Source of the DNA: Peribacillus deserti
Lineage (GTDB): Bacteria > Bacillota > Bacilli > Bacillales > DSM-1321
Direction of reading: 5' to 3'
Assembly (NCBI RefSeq): GCF_016909175.1
Contig: NZ_JAFBFI010000012.1
Coordinates: 1-64,000 of the forward strand
Length of the DNA stretch: 64,000 bases
In this document: piece by piece, positions 36,126 to 44,568 of the stretch
How positions within the stretch are numbered: the first letter of the stretch is position 1
Layout: each line of letters starts with the position of its first letter
Notes under the pieces: model-generated
Told to the model about the DNA's origin: nothing
Database searches by the model: none
The model's input: the letters and a program-made list of their open reading frames with translations, nothing else
Program-made: the position numbers and the translations under genes

Positions 36126-36190
36126 AAAATCCGCCTTCTAAAACAATTCCCAGTCAAGGAGAATGGTTCTAGAAAAGCGGATTTTTTATT
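36126..36190. terminator. Bidirectional hairpin between the GNAT stub and tnrA
   Basis: AAAATCCGC (36126-36134) pairs with GCGGATTTT (36177-36185), with an inner TTCTA/TAGAA pair, and has T-rich flanks on both strands. It should end tnrA transcription. Confidence 0.75.
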
Positions 36191-36204
36191 CATGAGGAGA
36201 GTAT

Positions 36205-36510
36205 TTAAGCCTTTAATGGAATATTGAATTGGCCATTGAGGAGCGGATTTGACAGCGATTTTTCCTTTTTTTTCATCTCTTTTCTAATCTCATTTGTCCA
36301 TACACCATCTTCTATCTGATTTGCAATGTCAGCAAGGAGCTCGATATCGTTAAAAGAGTATTTCCGCATTCCTGACTTTGATCTTGAAGGGAAAATTAGT
36401 TTTCTCTCTTCGTAATATCTGATCTGCCTCTCCGATAAACCGGTTAATTCACTGACTGTCCCTATAGAGATGACCTTCTTTTCCTTGAAGCTTACATCGT
36501 TCCATCCCAT
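36205..36510 (-). CDS. tnrA: TnrA, global nitrogen regulator (MerR family)
   Basis: 101 residues. The winged-helix DNA-binding domain (about 10-80) reads KVISIGTVSELTGLSERQIR and YYEERKLIFPSRS, a match to TnrA/GlnR. The C-terminal tail is short (NGQFNIPLKA), as in TnrA, where it binds feedback-inhibited glutamine synthetase; GlnR has a longer tail. TnrA activates or represses genes at TGTNA-N7-TNACA sites under nitrogen limitation. One such site lies 133 bp upstream, between tnrA and the divergent liv operon. AGGAGTG precedes the ATG. Confidence 0.9.
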   Translation of the reverse strand: MGWNDVSFKEKKVISIGTVSELTGLSERQIRYYEERKLIFPSRSKSGMRKYSFNDIELLADIANQIEDGVWTNEIRKEMKKKEKSLSNPLLNGQFNIPLKA

Positions 36511-36642
36511 TATGACACTCCTATTTATCTAAAGATTCTAAATTGTTAATATATTTTATTTTAAGAGATTGCAAGTAAAATAGCAATACAATTAGACATT
36601 CATAATCTAACAAAATTCGACTAGGATAAAATAAAAAAACTA

Positions 36643-36694
36643 TGTAAGGAAGTCTGACAAACTTAGTGTACAGGAACGACGTACTATTTATACT
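36643..36694 (+). promoter_or_regulatory. TnrA box and liv promoter
   Basis: TGTAAGGAAGTCTGACA (36643-36659) is an exact TGTNA-N7-TNACA site. TATACT lies at 36689-36694 with no recognisable -35, so the box would be centred about 50 bp before the expected start of transcription. That is the position used for activation by TnrA. It may also serve tnrA autoregulation. Confidence 0.85.
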
Positions 36695-36784
36695 GAAAAA
36701 AGCTACATAAATGCTTTACTTTTCTGAAAGGAGTACTTTGGAACTAAAATTTCTGAATATTTGGAAAAAGGGGGATTCATAAAA

Positions 36785-37987
36785 TTGAATATTAAAAAGT
36801 CATTATCCTTATTATTAACAGGTTCACTTGCATTCGGAATTTTAGCCGGATGCGGCAAAGACAGTGCAGGATCAACTAGCGGGGAAAGCAGCAGTGGTCT
36901 TAAAGTAATAAAAATTGCTACCCAGACTCCTCTGTCAGGTGGAAGTGCAACACTTGGTGAAGCAATTAAGCTTGGTGCGCAGCTGCAGCTGGAAGAACAA
37001 AAAGAAAAATTTAAAAAGCTGGGCTATGAGTTGAAGCTTCAGCCTTATGATGACCAGGGAGATCCGAAAAAAGGCGTGGCTAACGCGCAGATAATTGGTT
37101 CAGATAAACAGATTATGGGCATTGTCGGCCACTTAAATTCGGGTGTTGCCATTCCTTCATCAGAAATTTATGAAAAATACAAAATTCCGATGGTATCTCC
37201 TTCCAATACAGCAACAGACGTGACGGACAGGAACCTTAAATCCGTAAACAGAATTTGTGGCCGTGACGATTATCAAGGGCCTGCAGGAGCGGAATATGCG
37301 ACAGGAAACCTTGGTGCTAAAAAAGTCTTTGTTATCCAGGATAAAACGGCTTACGGAACTGGGCTTGCTGATGCCTTTAAGAAGTCAGTAGAGGAAAAGG
37401 GAGCCACAGTTGTAGGCTATGAGGGTATCACTGTTGGAGAAAAAGATTTTAACGGTGTAATTAACCAGATTCTTTCCAAAAAACCTGATCTTGTATTCTT
37501 TGGCGGCCTATATTCAGAAGGCGGGCTTATCATTAAACAGGCTCGTGAAAAAGGTATCGATGTGCCGTTTATGGGTGGAGATGGCCTAGACTCTTCAACC
37601 TTGGTTGAAATTGCGGGAGATGCTGTTAAAAACGTTTTTATTACTTCTGTAGCAGGTGATACAGAAGGGACGGAAAGCGGAAAGAAATTCGCTGAAAATT
37701 ACAAAGCTAAATTTAATAAGGCAACTGAATCTTATTCAGTTTATGGTTATGACTCAATGGGCGTTGTGTTAAAAGGCCTTGAAGATGCCATTAACTCTAA
37801 TGGCAAAAAAATGCCTTCCCGCGAACAAGTGATGACTGCAGTAAGGTCAGTTAAAGACTTCCAGGGAGCGGTAACGCAAGTAAGCTTTGATGATAAAGGC
37901 GATAACGACTATGCTAAGTTCTTCGTATACAAATTTGATGATGCTAAATACCCACCTGCGTTTGACGCTGAGATTCCAAAGAAATAA
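36785..37987 (+). CDS. livK: Branched-chain amino acid ABC transporter, binding protein
   Basis: 400 residues. An N-terminal lipoprotein signal peptide (KKSLSLLLTGSLAFGILAGC) is followed by a type I periplasmic-binding fold (QTPLSGGSATLGEAIKLGAQ; VGHLNSGVAIPSSEIYEKY). It should be tethered outside the membrane and deliver Leu/Ile/Val or related amino acids to LivHMGF. The TTG at 36785 is 9 nt from AAGGGGGA; the frame from 36761 would spoil the signal peptide. First gene of livKHMGF behind the TnrA box. Confidence 0.92.
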   Translation: MNIKKSLSLLLTGSLAFGILAGCGKDSAGSTSGESSSGLKVIKIATQTPLSGGSATLGEAIKLGAQLQLEEQKEKFKKLGYELKLQPYDDQGDPKKGVANAQIIGSDKQIMGIVGHLNSGVAIPSSEIYEKYKIPMVSPSNTATDVTDRNLKSVNRICGRDDYQGPAGAEYATGNLGAKKVFVIQDKTAYGTGLADAFKKSVEEKGATVVGYEGITVGEKDFNGVINQILSKKPDLVFFGGLYSEGGLIIKQAREKGIDVPFMGGDGLDSSTLVEIAGDAVKNVFITSVAGDTEGTESGKKFAENYKAKFNKATESYSVYGYDSMGVVLKGLEDAINSNGKKMPSREQVMTAVRSVKDFQGAVTQVSFDDKGDNDYAKFFVYKFDDAKYPPAFDAEIPKK

Positions 37988-37994
37988 ATAATGG

Positions 37995-38031
37995 CGAAAG
38001 GGTATAGCTCAGAAGAGGGCATACCCTTTCG
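37995..38031 (+). terminator. Intercistronic hairpin between livK and livH
   Basis: CGAAAGGGTAT (37995-38005) pairs perfectly with ATACCCTTTCG (38021-38031), followed by TACATTTTT. Such hairpins cut read-through or protect the upstream mRNA, giving more binding protein than permease. Confidence 0.75.
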
Positions 38032-38059
38032 TACATTTTTAGGGAACGGAGAGATGATT

Positions 38060-39046
38060 ATGCTGAATGATATATTGCAATCGATCCCGCAGGTATTAAT
38101 AGACGGATTAACTTTAGGTACTGTTTATGCGGTCATTGCACTTGGCTATACAATGGTTTACGGAATATTAGAACTTATTAATTTCGCACATGGAGAAATA
38201 TTCATGACAGGAGCGTTCATAGGTACAGCGATGCTGATTGTTCTTACTGGTATTGGCTGGGTATCGGCACTGCCGGCGATTGTTATGCTGATCACCGTAC
38301 TATTATTAACCGCTTTGCTGACAGGGCTGCTGGGCATGGGGATAGAACGGGTAGCCTACCGTCCTCTCCGGAATGCGCCAAAGCTTATCCCTCTTATTAC
38401 AGCAATCGGAATATCCTTCCTTCTGCAAGACCTGGTACGTTTCATTGCTGAGCTTAAAAAAGGAAATTATATCGTGACTGGTCCCAGCCTCTTTACCAGT
38501 CAAATTAAAATAAACAGTTCTGCGATTTCTTCTGTATTTAATGATGCATCCATTAAAAGTTCATTTATCATTGTGCTGGTTTCTGCCATTATCATGATGG
38601 TGGTTCTGGATTTCTTTGTTAATAAAACAAAATGGGGAATGGCTATGCGTGCAGTGGCCCAAGACCGTGAAACAGCTTCCTTAATGTCGGTGAACGTCAA
38701 CAAGGTGATTTCATTAACCTTCTTCATTGGTTCTGCCTTGGGAGGTGCTACAGGTGTGTTGTTTGCAGTACAGTATGGCACCATAGATCCTTATATTGGT
38801 TTTATTCTGGGACTTAAGGCGTTTACAGCAGCTGTACTCGGGGGCATTGGCAATATCAGGGGCGCTATGCTTGGCGGATTGCTGCTGGGCGTTATGGAGA
38901 TGTTTGCTTCTGCGAACCTCACGCTGATGACCGGCGGAGTTTTTGGGGCGGAATATAAAGATGTATTCGCTTTTGCAATCCTCATTATTGTCTTAATTTT
39001 CAAGCCTGAAGGATTATTAGGAAAACCTGTAGCGGAGAAAGTGTAG
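38060..39046 (+). CDS. livH: Branched-chain amino acid ABC permease LivH
   Basis: About 328 residues with eight or so membrane helices. Family stretches are GTVYAVIALGYTMVYGILEL, NFAHGEIFM and the coupling region AVAQDRETASLMSVNVNKV. It forms the membrane channel with LivM. The ATG at 38060 lies 6 nt after GGAGAG; a longer frame from 37991 runs through the intercistronic hairpin. Confidence 0.93.
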   Translation: MLNDILQSIPQVLIDGLTLGTVYAVIALGYTMVYGILELINFAHGEIFMTGAFIGTAMLIVLTGIGWVSALPAIVMLITVLLLTALLTGLLGMGIERVAYRPLRNAPKLIPLITAIGISFLLQDLVRFIAELKKGNYIVTGPSLFTSQIKINSSAISSVFNDASIKSSFIIVLVSAIIMMVVLDFFVNKTKWGMAMRAVAQDRETASLMSVNVNKVISLTFFIGSALGGATGVLFAVQYGTIDPYIGFILGLKAFTAAVLGGIGNIRGAMLGGLLLGVMEMFASANLTLMTGGVFGAEYKDVFAFAILIIVLIFKPEGLLGKPVAEKV

Positions 39047-39057
39047 GTGAAATTGGA

Positions 39058-40329
39058 ATGAAGAAATTATGGAATGCATATTCAGAAAATAAATTATTCC
39101 AGGGAGTATTCCTGCTGATCTTTATTGCGGTTACTTCATTGAGTCTGTATTTGGCTCAAAAATCCGTTACAGCATTTCTACTGCTGCTTTCATCGCTGCT
39201 GCTTCTTTATTTCACTAAATTTTCGAATCTGGTGAAATGGCTGATCGCTGGAGTCATTTTAGTTGTCTTGCTGCCTGCGGCGGCAGGAGGAGGGGATGCG
39301 TTTGAATCATATATGGAAGTAGCAACCCTCGTTGGAATTTACATATCGATGGCCCTTGGTCTTAATATAGTGGTTGGGATGGCAGGACTGCTGGATTTAG
39401 GTTTCGTTGCATTTTTTGCGGTGGGTGCCTATACGTATGGTATTTTTGCAACCGGCCAGGCATCGAATTTCATGCCATTCGGGACATACCCGCTATCAGG
39501 TGAAAGTTTTTGGCTTTTCATTGTTCTTGGCTGTTTAGCGGCAGCTTTATTTGGGATTTTACTTGGAATTCCGGTCCTGAGGGTTAAAGGTGATTATTTA
39601 GCTATCGTAACCCTGGGGTTTGGGGAGATTATCCGGATCATTTTCAATAACTTAGATAAACCTGTCAATATAACTAACGGAGCAATGGGGATCGCTTCTA
39701 TTACTCCACCTAAAATATTCGGAATCGAACTGATTTATTCCAGTCAATTCTATTATGTAGTTCTAATTATACTTGTTTTTACTATATTCACCGTCCGGCG
39801 GTTTGAACATTCAAAAATCGGAAGATCTTGGAAGGCGGTTCGTGAAAACGAAATTGCTGCACAGTCCATGGGTGTTCCTCTTGTTAGGACAAAGCTTATA
39901 GCATTTGCCGTAGGAGCTTCTTTTTCTGGAATGATGGGCGTAATTTTCGCTGGAAAGCAAACTTTTGTCGATCCGACCAGTTTTACTCTTCTCGAATCTA
40001 TTACCATACTAGTAATGGTTATTCTGGGCGGAATGGGCAGTGTTCCTGGAGTCATACTAGGAGCGGCTGTGATGACTATTCTGAATCTGCAGGTTCTGGC
40101 TGAAATGACAAACTGGCTGAATGAGTTAAGCTCTTCAGGCGCCATTACTATACCGGATGCCCTTTCTCCATCCAAAATGCAGAGACTAATTTTTGGAGCC
40201 TTGTTAATTGTTTTTGCCCTTTATAGACCTAAAGGCTTAATACCTGCTAAAAATCCTGTTTATAAAGAAGAAGAATTGGTTTCGAGCAAGGTCCTGGATA
40301 TGAAACAGGATCAAAAAGTACAGGCATAA
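39058..40329 (+). CDS. livM: Branched-chain amino acid ABC permease LivM
   Basis: 423 residues. A variable N-terminal part with about three membrane helices precedes the conserved permease core (SMALGLNIVVGMAGLLDLG, GDYLAIVTLGFGEIIRI, KAVRENEIAAQSMGV). A charged C-terminal tail of about 25 residues is cytoplasmic. It pairs with LivH. It lies 11 nt after livH and 15 nt before livG. Confidence 0.94.
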   Translation: MKKLWNAYSENKLFQGVFLLIFIAVTSLSLYLAQKSVTAFLLLLSSLLLLYFTKFSNLVKWLIAGVILVVLLPAAAGGGDAFESYMEVATLVGIYISMALGLNIVVGMAGLLDLGFVAFFAVGAYTYGIFATGQASNFMPFGTYPLSGESFWLFIVLGCLAAALFGILLGIPVLRVKGDYLAIVTLGFGEIIRIIFNNLDKPVNITNGAMGIASITPPKIFGIELIYSSQFYYVVLIILVFTIFTVRRFEHSKIGRSWKAVRENEIAAQSMGVPLVRTKLIAFAVGASFSGMMGVIFAGKQTFVDPTSFTLLESITILVMVILGGMGSVPGVILGAAVMTILNLQVLAEMTNWLNELSSSGAITIPDALSPSKMQRLIFGALLIVFALYRPKGLIPAKNPVYKEEELVSSKVLDMKQDQKVQA

Positions 40330-40344
40330 GGGAGGAGGCATCAG

Positions 40345-41121
40345 ATGTCGATTTTAGAAGTTAAAGATTTAACCAAAAAATTTGGGGGTCTTACTGCTAA
40401 TCAGGATGTATCAATGACGGTAGAAAAAAACTCTATAACAGCAGTAATAGGACCCAATGGAGCAGGGAAGACGACCTTTTTTAATATGATTACCGGAGTT
40501 TATGAGCCGACTTCCGGCAATATTCTGCTCGAGGGTGAATCTCTTTGCGGACTAAAGCCGCATGAGGTATCTAAAAGAGGGATATCCCGAACATTTCAGA
40601 ACATACGCCTTTTCAGCGAAATGTCAGTAATTGAGAATGTACTGGTAGGCATGCATACTCATCTTAAAGCAAGTATATTTGGCATCCTGCTAAATTTACC
40701 GTGGGTGAGAAAAGAAGAAAAGGAAGCCGAGAAGTACGCCTACTGGCTGCTTGAATATGTTGGCTTGAACTCACTGCTCAATGAAAAGGCATGCAATCTG
40801 AGCTATGGTGCACAAAGGCGCCTTGAAATTGCGAGGGCATTGGCAGCAAAGCCAAAAATCATCCTGCTTGATGAACCGGCTGCTGGGATGAATCCAAAGG
40901 AAACACGCGAGCTGACAGAGTTAATCAAGCAAATGAGAAAGGAATTCGACCTGACTGTTATCCTGATAGAACATGACATGAAGCTGGTGATGGAGATTTC
41001 GGAACAGATTTTTGTTCTCGATCACGGAGTGAAGATAGCAGAAGGATTACCTTCGGATATACGGAACAATCCTAAAGTAATTGAAGCATACCTAGGAACG
41101 GGTGCCGTTCACGCTGGATAA
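40345..41121 (+). CDS. livG: Branched-chain amino acid ABC ATP-binding protein LivG
   Basis: 258 residues: Walker A VIGPNGAGKTTFFNMITG, Q-loop FQNIRLFSEM, signature NLSYGAQRRLEIARAL, Walker B IILLDEPAAGMNP and the H-loop LIEHDM. LivG-type ATPases carry the AGMN stretch after Walker B seen here. It powers LivHM from the cytoplasmic side. AGGGAGGAGG precedes the ATG. Confidence 0.96.
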   Translation: MSILEVKDLTKKFGGLTANQDVSMTVEKNSITAVIGPNGAGKTTFFNMITGVYEPTSGNILLEGESLCGLKPHEVSKRGISRTFQNIRLFSEMSVIENVLVGMHTHLKASIFGILLNLPWVRKEEKEAEKYAYWLLEYVGLNSLLNEKACNLSYGAQRRLEIARALAAKPKIILLDEPAAGMNPKETRELTELIKQMRKEFDLTVILIEHDMKLVMEISEQIFVLDHGVKIAEGLPSDIRNNPKVIEAYLGTGAVHAG

Positions 41122-41140
41122 GGAAGAGGGGATTAGATAT

Positions 41141-41842
41141 ATGCTTGAGTTAAAAAACGTTGAAACCTTTTACAGTGGCATACAAGCGTTGAAGGGTATC
41201 AGCTTAAATGTTGAAAAAGGTGAAATCGTAACGCTTATAGGGAGCAACGGTGCAGGAAAGTCCACTGCGCTTAAATCAATCAGCGGGCTGGTCAAAGTCG
41301 GGAGCGGCCAAATCAGCTACAAAGGAAACGATATTACAAAAAAACAGGCACATGAGACGACACTTTTGGGAATTGCTCACGTTCCAGAGGGAAGGAGAAT
41401 CTTTCCGAAGCTGACTGTAAAAGAGAACTTGTTAATGGGTGCTTTTTCGGTAAAAGACAAACGGGCCATTGAAGAAAGAATGGAACGTGCTTTCAGATAT
41501 TTTCCTAAGCTTAAAGACAGACTGGAGCAAAAGGGAGGCACCATGAGCGGGGGCGAACAGCAGATGCTTGCAATCGGAAGGGCACTGATGATGCAACCAG
41601 AGCTGCTGATGCTGGATGAACCTTCTATGGGCCTCGCCCCGATTATTGTGGAACAAATTTTTGACATCATTAGAGAATTAAATCAGGAGGGCATAACCAT
41701 TTTGCTGGTCGAACAAAACGCTTACCAGGCTCTGCAGATAGCGCACCGCGGATATGTTATCCAGACTGGTGCTATAAGGCTGGAAGGCTACGGACAGGAT
41801 TTAATCAAGAATAGTGAAGTGCGGGAAGCGTACTTGGCGTAA
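41141..41842 (+). CDS. livF: Branched-chain amino acid ABC ATP-binding protein LivF
   Basis: 233 residues from the ATG at 41141 (MLELKNVETFYSGIQALKG), the standard LivF start and length, behind AGGAAGAGGGG. Walker A is LIGSNGAGKSTALKSI, the signature is TMSGGEQQMLAIGRAL, and Walker B is LLMLDEPSMGLAP. The open frame extends to 41102 but overlaps livG and is not supported. Last gene of the operon before a strong terminator. Confidence 0.96.
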   Translation: MLELKNVETFYSGIQALKGISLNVEKGEIVTLIGSNGAGKSTALKSISGLVKVGSGQISYKGNDITKKQAHETTLLGIAHVPEGRRIFPKLTVKENLLMGAFSVKDKRAIEERMERAFRYFPKLKDRLEQKGGTMSGGEQQMLAIGRALMMQPELLMLDEPSMGLAPIIVEQIFDIIRELNQEGITILLVEQNAYQALQIAHRGYVIQTGAIRLEGYGQDLIKNSEVREAYLA

Positions 41843-41855
41843 TCAGATATATACA

Positions 41856-41882
41856 CCTGCCATCTCAATTGGCAGGTTTTTT
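41856..41882 (+). terminator. Terminator of livKHMGF
   Basis: CCTGCCA (41856-41862) pairs with TGGCAGG (41870-41876), followed by TTTTTTA. Confidence 0.9.
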
Positions 41883-41998
41883 ATTCGCCCAGCCAATAAA
41901 GAAGTGCTGCTTGTTATGCCCGGTCGGCTGGAACATTAATATTGGAGCAATGTTGGGGAGAAGGGCAACATCGATGAGCATGCGCCCGACGATAATTG

Positions 41999-42082
41999 CA
42001 CCTTATAAAAAATTATTACCTCTTATACGAAAATAATTGCCTCGTATAAAAAATTAATTGCCTCGTATAAGAAAATAATTGC
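41999..42082 (+). repeat. Short-period array, 4 units of 21 bp, keyword CTCKTATA
   Basis: Units start at 41999, 42020, 42041 and 42062. Three read CTCTTATAC/CTCGTATAA followed by GAAAATAATTGC or a close variant; the first is more diverged. The rest of 41883-42279 shows no gene. Confidence 0.75.
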
Positions 42083-42279
42083 GCCAAAGTAAATAAACTG
42101 TAAAACCATTAAGAAGTCACAGCTGAATTCACTTTATTGATCGTAACCTGAAAAAGACAACTTCAATGAAAATCTTTATTTCAAATTTGTTCCTCACCTT
42201 CCATGGAAAATACTTATCAATGTAATGAAGCTTTATCTTTGTTAGGCTTGTATAAGTATTTTTAAAAAAGGAGGATCCC

Positions 42280-42870
42280 ATGTTGAGATTATTAAAAATC
42301 ATAGCCTCGCTGGCGTTATTATTAACGATTACGGTTCCCGGATCAACTCATGCTGAAAAAAAACCTTCTACACATAATAGGAGTTCACATACTGTTAAAG
42401 ATGATAAACACTTAAGGAAAATAGCTAAACAAAAGGGTGTCCCTGTTAATCTTCTGAAGAAAAAAGTAAACCACAGTCAAAAACGGAACCTGGCAAACCG
42501 TTTTACAAAGCAAGAAAAAGACTTATTAGCAAGGCTTGTTAATGCTGAAGCAAAAGGAGAACCGTACAAGGGCAAGGTTGCAGTGGCAACTGTAGTTCTT
42601 AACCGGACAAAGCACAAAGCCTTCCCTAAAACTGTTACAGGCGTTATTATGGAAAAAAGACAATTTGAGCCAGTTTCTAATGGGCAGATTAATAAACCGG
42701 CCGCTTCCGATTCGAAGCGCGCGGTTAATGAGGCAATTGCCAATCATGCAGATGGAAAAGGAAAAGCAACAGAGGCCATTTATTTTTACAACCCAGATCT
42801 GACTGACAGCAAATGGATGCGTTCGCTAAAAGTTGTTAAAAAGATTGGAAACCATACATTTGCTAAGTAA
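42280..42870 (+). CDS. Cell wall hydrolase, SleB/CwlJ family
   Basis: 196 residues. An N-terminal signal peptide (LLKIIASLALLLTITVPGSTHA) leads to a basic linker with KIAKQKGVPVNLLKKKVN and then the Hydrolase_2 domain (about 80-195): DLLARLVNAEAKGEPYKGKV with the likely catalytic Glu, VATVVLNRTKHKAFPKTV, and RQFEPVSNG. The family includes the spore-cortex lytic enzymes SleB and CwlJ and the vegetative YkvT; length and signal peptide are nearest YkvT. AAAGGAGGATCCC precedes the ATG. Confidence 0.9.
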   Translation: MLRLLKIIASLALLLTITVPGSTHAEKKPSTHNRSSHTVKDDKHLRKIAKQKGVPVNLLKKKVNHSQKRNLANRFTKQEKDLLARLVNAEAKGEPYKGKVAVATVVLNRTKHKAFPKTVTGVIMEKRQFEPVSNGQINKPAASDSKRAVNEAIANHADGKGKATEAIYFYNPDLTDSKWMRSLKVVKKIGNHTFAK

Positions 42871-42890
42871 CATCTGAAAACACCGGCATC

Positions 42891-42965
42891 TGAACTGCAC
42901 CGAAATTGTTAGACACGAAACTAACAATGGAGGTGCAGTTTTTTCATGCGAAAAGTGTTTAATTA
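42891..42965 (+). mobile_element. Leftover terminus of an IS3-family-like element
   Basis: CTGCACC-GAA-ATTGTTAG (42895-42912) pairs with CTAACAAT-GGA-GGTGCAG (42921-42938), then TTTTTTC and ATGCGAAAAGTG, which stops after six codons. As I recall, several IS3-family elements in Bacillus begin with such a TGAACTGCACC...TTGTTAGACAC hairpin just before orfA. No transposase gene is present. The hairpin with its T run would also terminate the hydrolase transcript. Confidence 0.5.
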
Positions 42966-42989
42966 ATATTCTCAGGTATACTCGCAGGA

Positions 42990-43574
42990 TTACTTAATCT
43001 CTTTCCACATTTCTTTCGGATTTAACTCATATATCCCATTTTCCCTATACATAATTCCATTAATGATAAATTCCCGTCTGATGGTTGCATAATCAAGGTG
43101 GAATTTCTTGATAAACTCATTAATGTCCTTTTCACTATACTTTTTTCCATGTTCAATGCCTTTTGCTAAATGATACAGAACCATTAATTTCTTCTTTCGC
43201 TGAGAAGGGAGATTCTTTAGCTTTCCTTCTTTTGTAAAGAAGTTTTTTACGATTTCCTCGTGGCTTGACACAGGCTTTATTTCCATTTCTTCTGGTTCAC
43301 CCTTTCTGATTATTGTAGCGGTTATGGAATCAGAGTAGTGCTTCAGTACGGACTCTTTTAAATAAAAATAAATATGATTTTTTTCCCTTCTATCGGTTAC
43401 AAGGTTCACTTCTCTCAATTTGGTTAAGTGATGGGTGACGGTAGGGGGAGTGAGGCCAAGATGTTGAGCGAGCTCCTGGCCGTTTTTCGGACCAGTTGAA
43501 AGTAAAACTAATATTTTTATACGGTTAGCATCAGCTAAAGCTTTGTGAAACTGAACCAGTTTATCGAGCTGCAA
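42990..43574 (-). CDS. ArsR-type regulator with DUF2087 domain
   Basis: 194 residues. The first about 85 are an ArsR winged helix (HKALADANRIKILVLLSTGP; LGLTPPTVTHHLTKLREVNL) with no metal-binding cysteines. The C-terminal half is DUF2087 (LKNLPSQRKKKLMVLYHLAK; DYATIRREFIINGIMYRENG). Such fusions are stand-alone regulators whose ligand is not known. Two direct repeats in its promoter (43587-43618) are probable operators, implying autoregulation. GGAGG-like AGGTTCC spacing fits the ATG at 43574. Confidence 0.88.
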   Translation of the reverse strand: MQLDKLVQFHKALADANRIKILVLLSTGPKNGQELAQHLGLTPPTVTHHLTKLREVNLVTDRREKNHIYFYLKESVLKHYSDSITATIIRKGEPEEMEIKPVSSHEEIVKNFFTKEGKLKNLPSQRKKKLMVLYHLAKGIEHGKKYSEKDINEFIKKFHLDYATIRREFIINGIMYRENGIYELNPKEMWKEIK

Positions 43575-43586
43575 ATAGGAACCTCC

Positions 43587-43618
43587 ATTCTAATTAGATA
43601 TAATTCTAATTAGATATT
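43587..43618 (-). promoter_or_regulatory. Tandem 16 bp operator repeats
   Basis: ATTCTAATTAGATATA (43587-43602) is followed directly by ATTCTAATTAGATATT (43603-43618); each holds the palindrome TCTAATTAGA. A third partial copy (ATCGAATTAG) follows at 43620. They lie just upstream of the ArsR-DUF2087 start. Confidence 0.7.
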
Positions 43619-43732
43619 AATCGAATTAGTCTGCTCGGGCAAGTAATATTGCTTTTTATTGTTAAAATAATTTGATATGGTATAGAACAAGAATACATAC
43701 GTCACCAAAACAATATTAAAGGAGCTGACTCC

Positions 43733-44383
43733 ATGGCAGAAACACATGTATTTTCAAAAAAAGAAGAACTGGTCAATGCCATTACTCATGGCATAGGGGC
43801 CATATTAAGCATAGCAGCCCTGGTTTTTCTCATCATTTTTTCAGCCTCCGAAGGAACGGTCTGGCATCTTGTCTCCTTCATCATATTCGGCGTAACCATG
43901 CTCCTTCTGTATATTTCGTCCACTTTAGTGCATAGTTTTCCCCCCGGAAAAGCAAAGGACGTTTTTGAGGTTTTTGACCATTCTGCCATTTATTTGTTTA
44001 TCGCCGGAACCTACACTCCCTTTACTTTAATTGTAATTAAGGGGGCACTGGGCTGGACACTTCTCAGTGTTGTTTGGGCAATTGCCATCGTGGGAATTGT
44101 TTTCAAGTCCTACTTTGTGAAAAAGTTTCTTTTTTTATCAACAGTTCTTTATATAGTGATGGGATGGCTGATCATTATTGCATGGGGCCCTCTAACTGCG
44201 GCATTGCCTGCAGGCGGAATAAAGCTGCTGGTTGCTGGAGGGATTTTATATACAATAGGGGCTGTCTTTTATGTATGGAGAGGGTTTCCTTTTCATCATG
44301 CAGTCTGGCACATGTTTGTACTGCTGGGAACAGCAGCGCATTTCTTTGCTATCCTGATTTACGTTCTACCTCTTTCTATATAA
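43733..44383 (+). CDS. Hemolysin III family membrane protein (PAQR fold)
   Basis: 216 residues with seven membrane helices. It carries the PAQR/HlyIII metal-site residues: Ser and His in ISSTLVHSF, Asp in FEVFDHSAIYLFIAGTYTPF, and the paired His of FHHAVWHMFVLLGTAAHF. Relatives are zinc-dependent, possibly lipid hydrolases; hemolysis is seen only with some members. A perfect 14 bp terminator follows. The ATG follows AAAGGAGCTG. Confidence 0.92.
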   Translation: MAETHVFSKKEELVNAITHGIGAILSIAALVFLIIFSASEGTVWHLVSFIIFGVTMLLLYISSTLVHSFPPGKAKDVFEVFDHSAIYLFIAGTYTPFTLIVIKGALGWTLLSVVWAIAIVGIVFKSYFVKKFLFLSTVLYIVMGWLIIIAWGPLTAALPAGGIKLLVAGGILYTIGAVFYVWRGFPFHHAVWHMFVLLGTAAHFFAILIYVLPLSI

Positions 44384-44384
44384 T

Positions 44385-44422
44385 AAGAAAACCTTGCCTT
44401 TAATTATGGGCAAGGTTTTCTT
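44385..44422. terminator. Terminator after the HlyIII gene
   Basis: AAGAAAACCTTGCC (44385-44398) pairs over 14 bp with GGCAAGGTTTTCTT (44409-44422). Confidence 0.85.
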
Positions 44423-44568
44423 ATTAAGTTTACATATGGCTTTCGTTCTGAAACTTCAGATTATATAATAAAAGTTAGTATATCCTGCGTTTAAGGGGCC
44501 TTTTATAAGTGAACTAAAAGCTGTCCTAATATTGTATGCATGAAAAAAGAGAATGATAGGGGGAAGGA

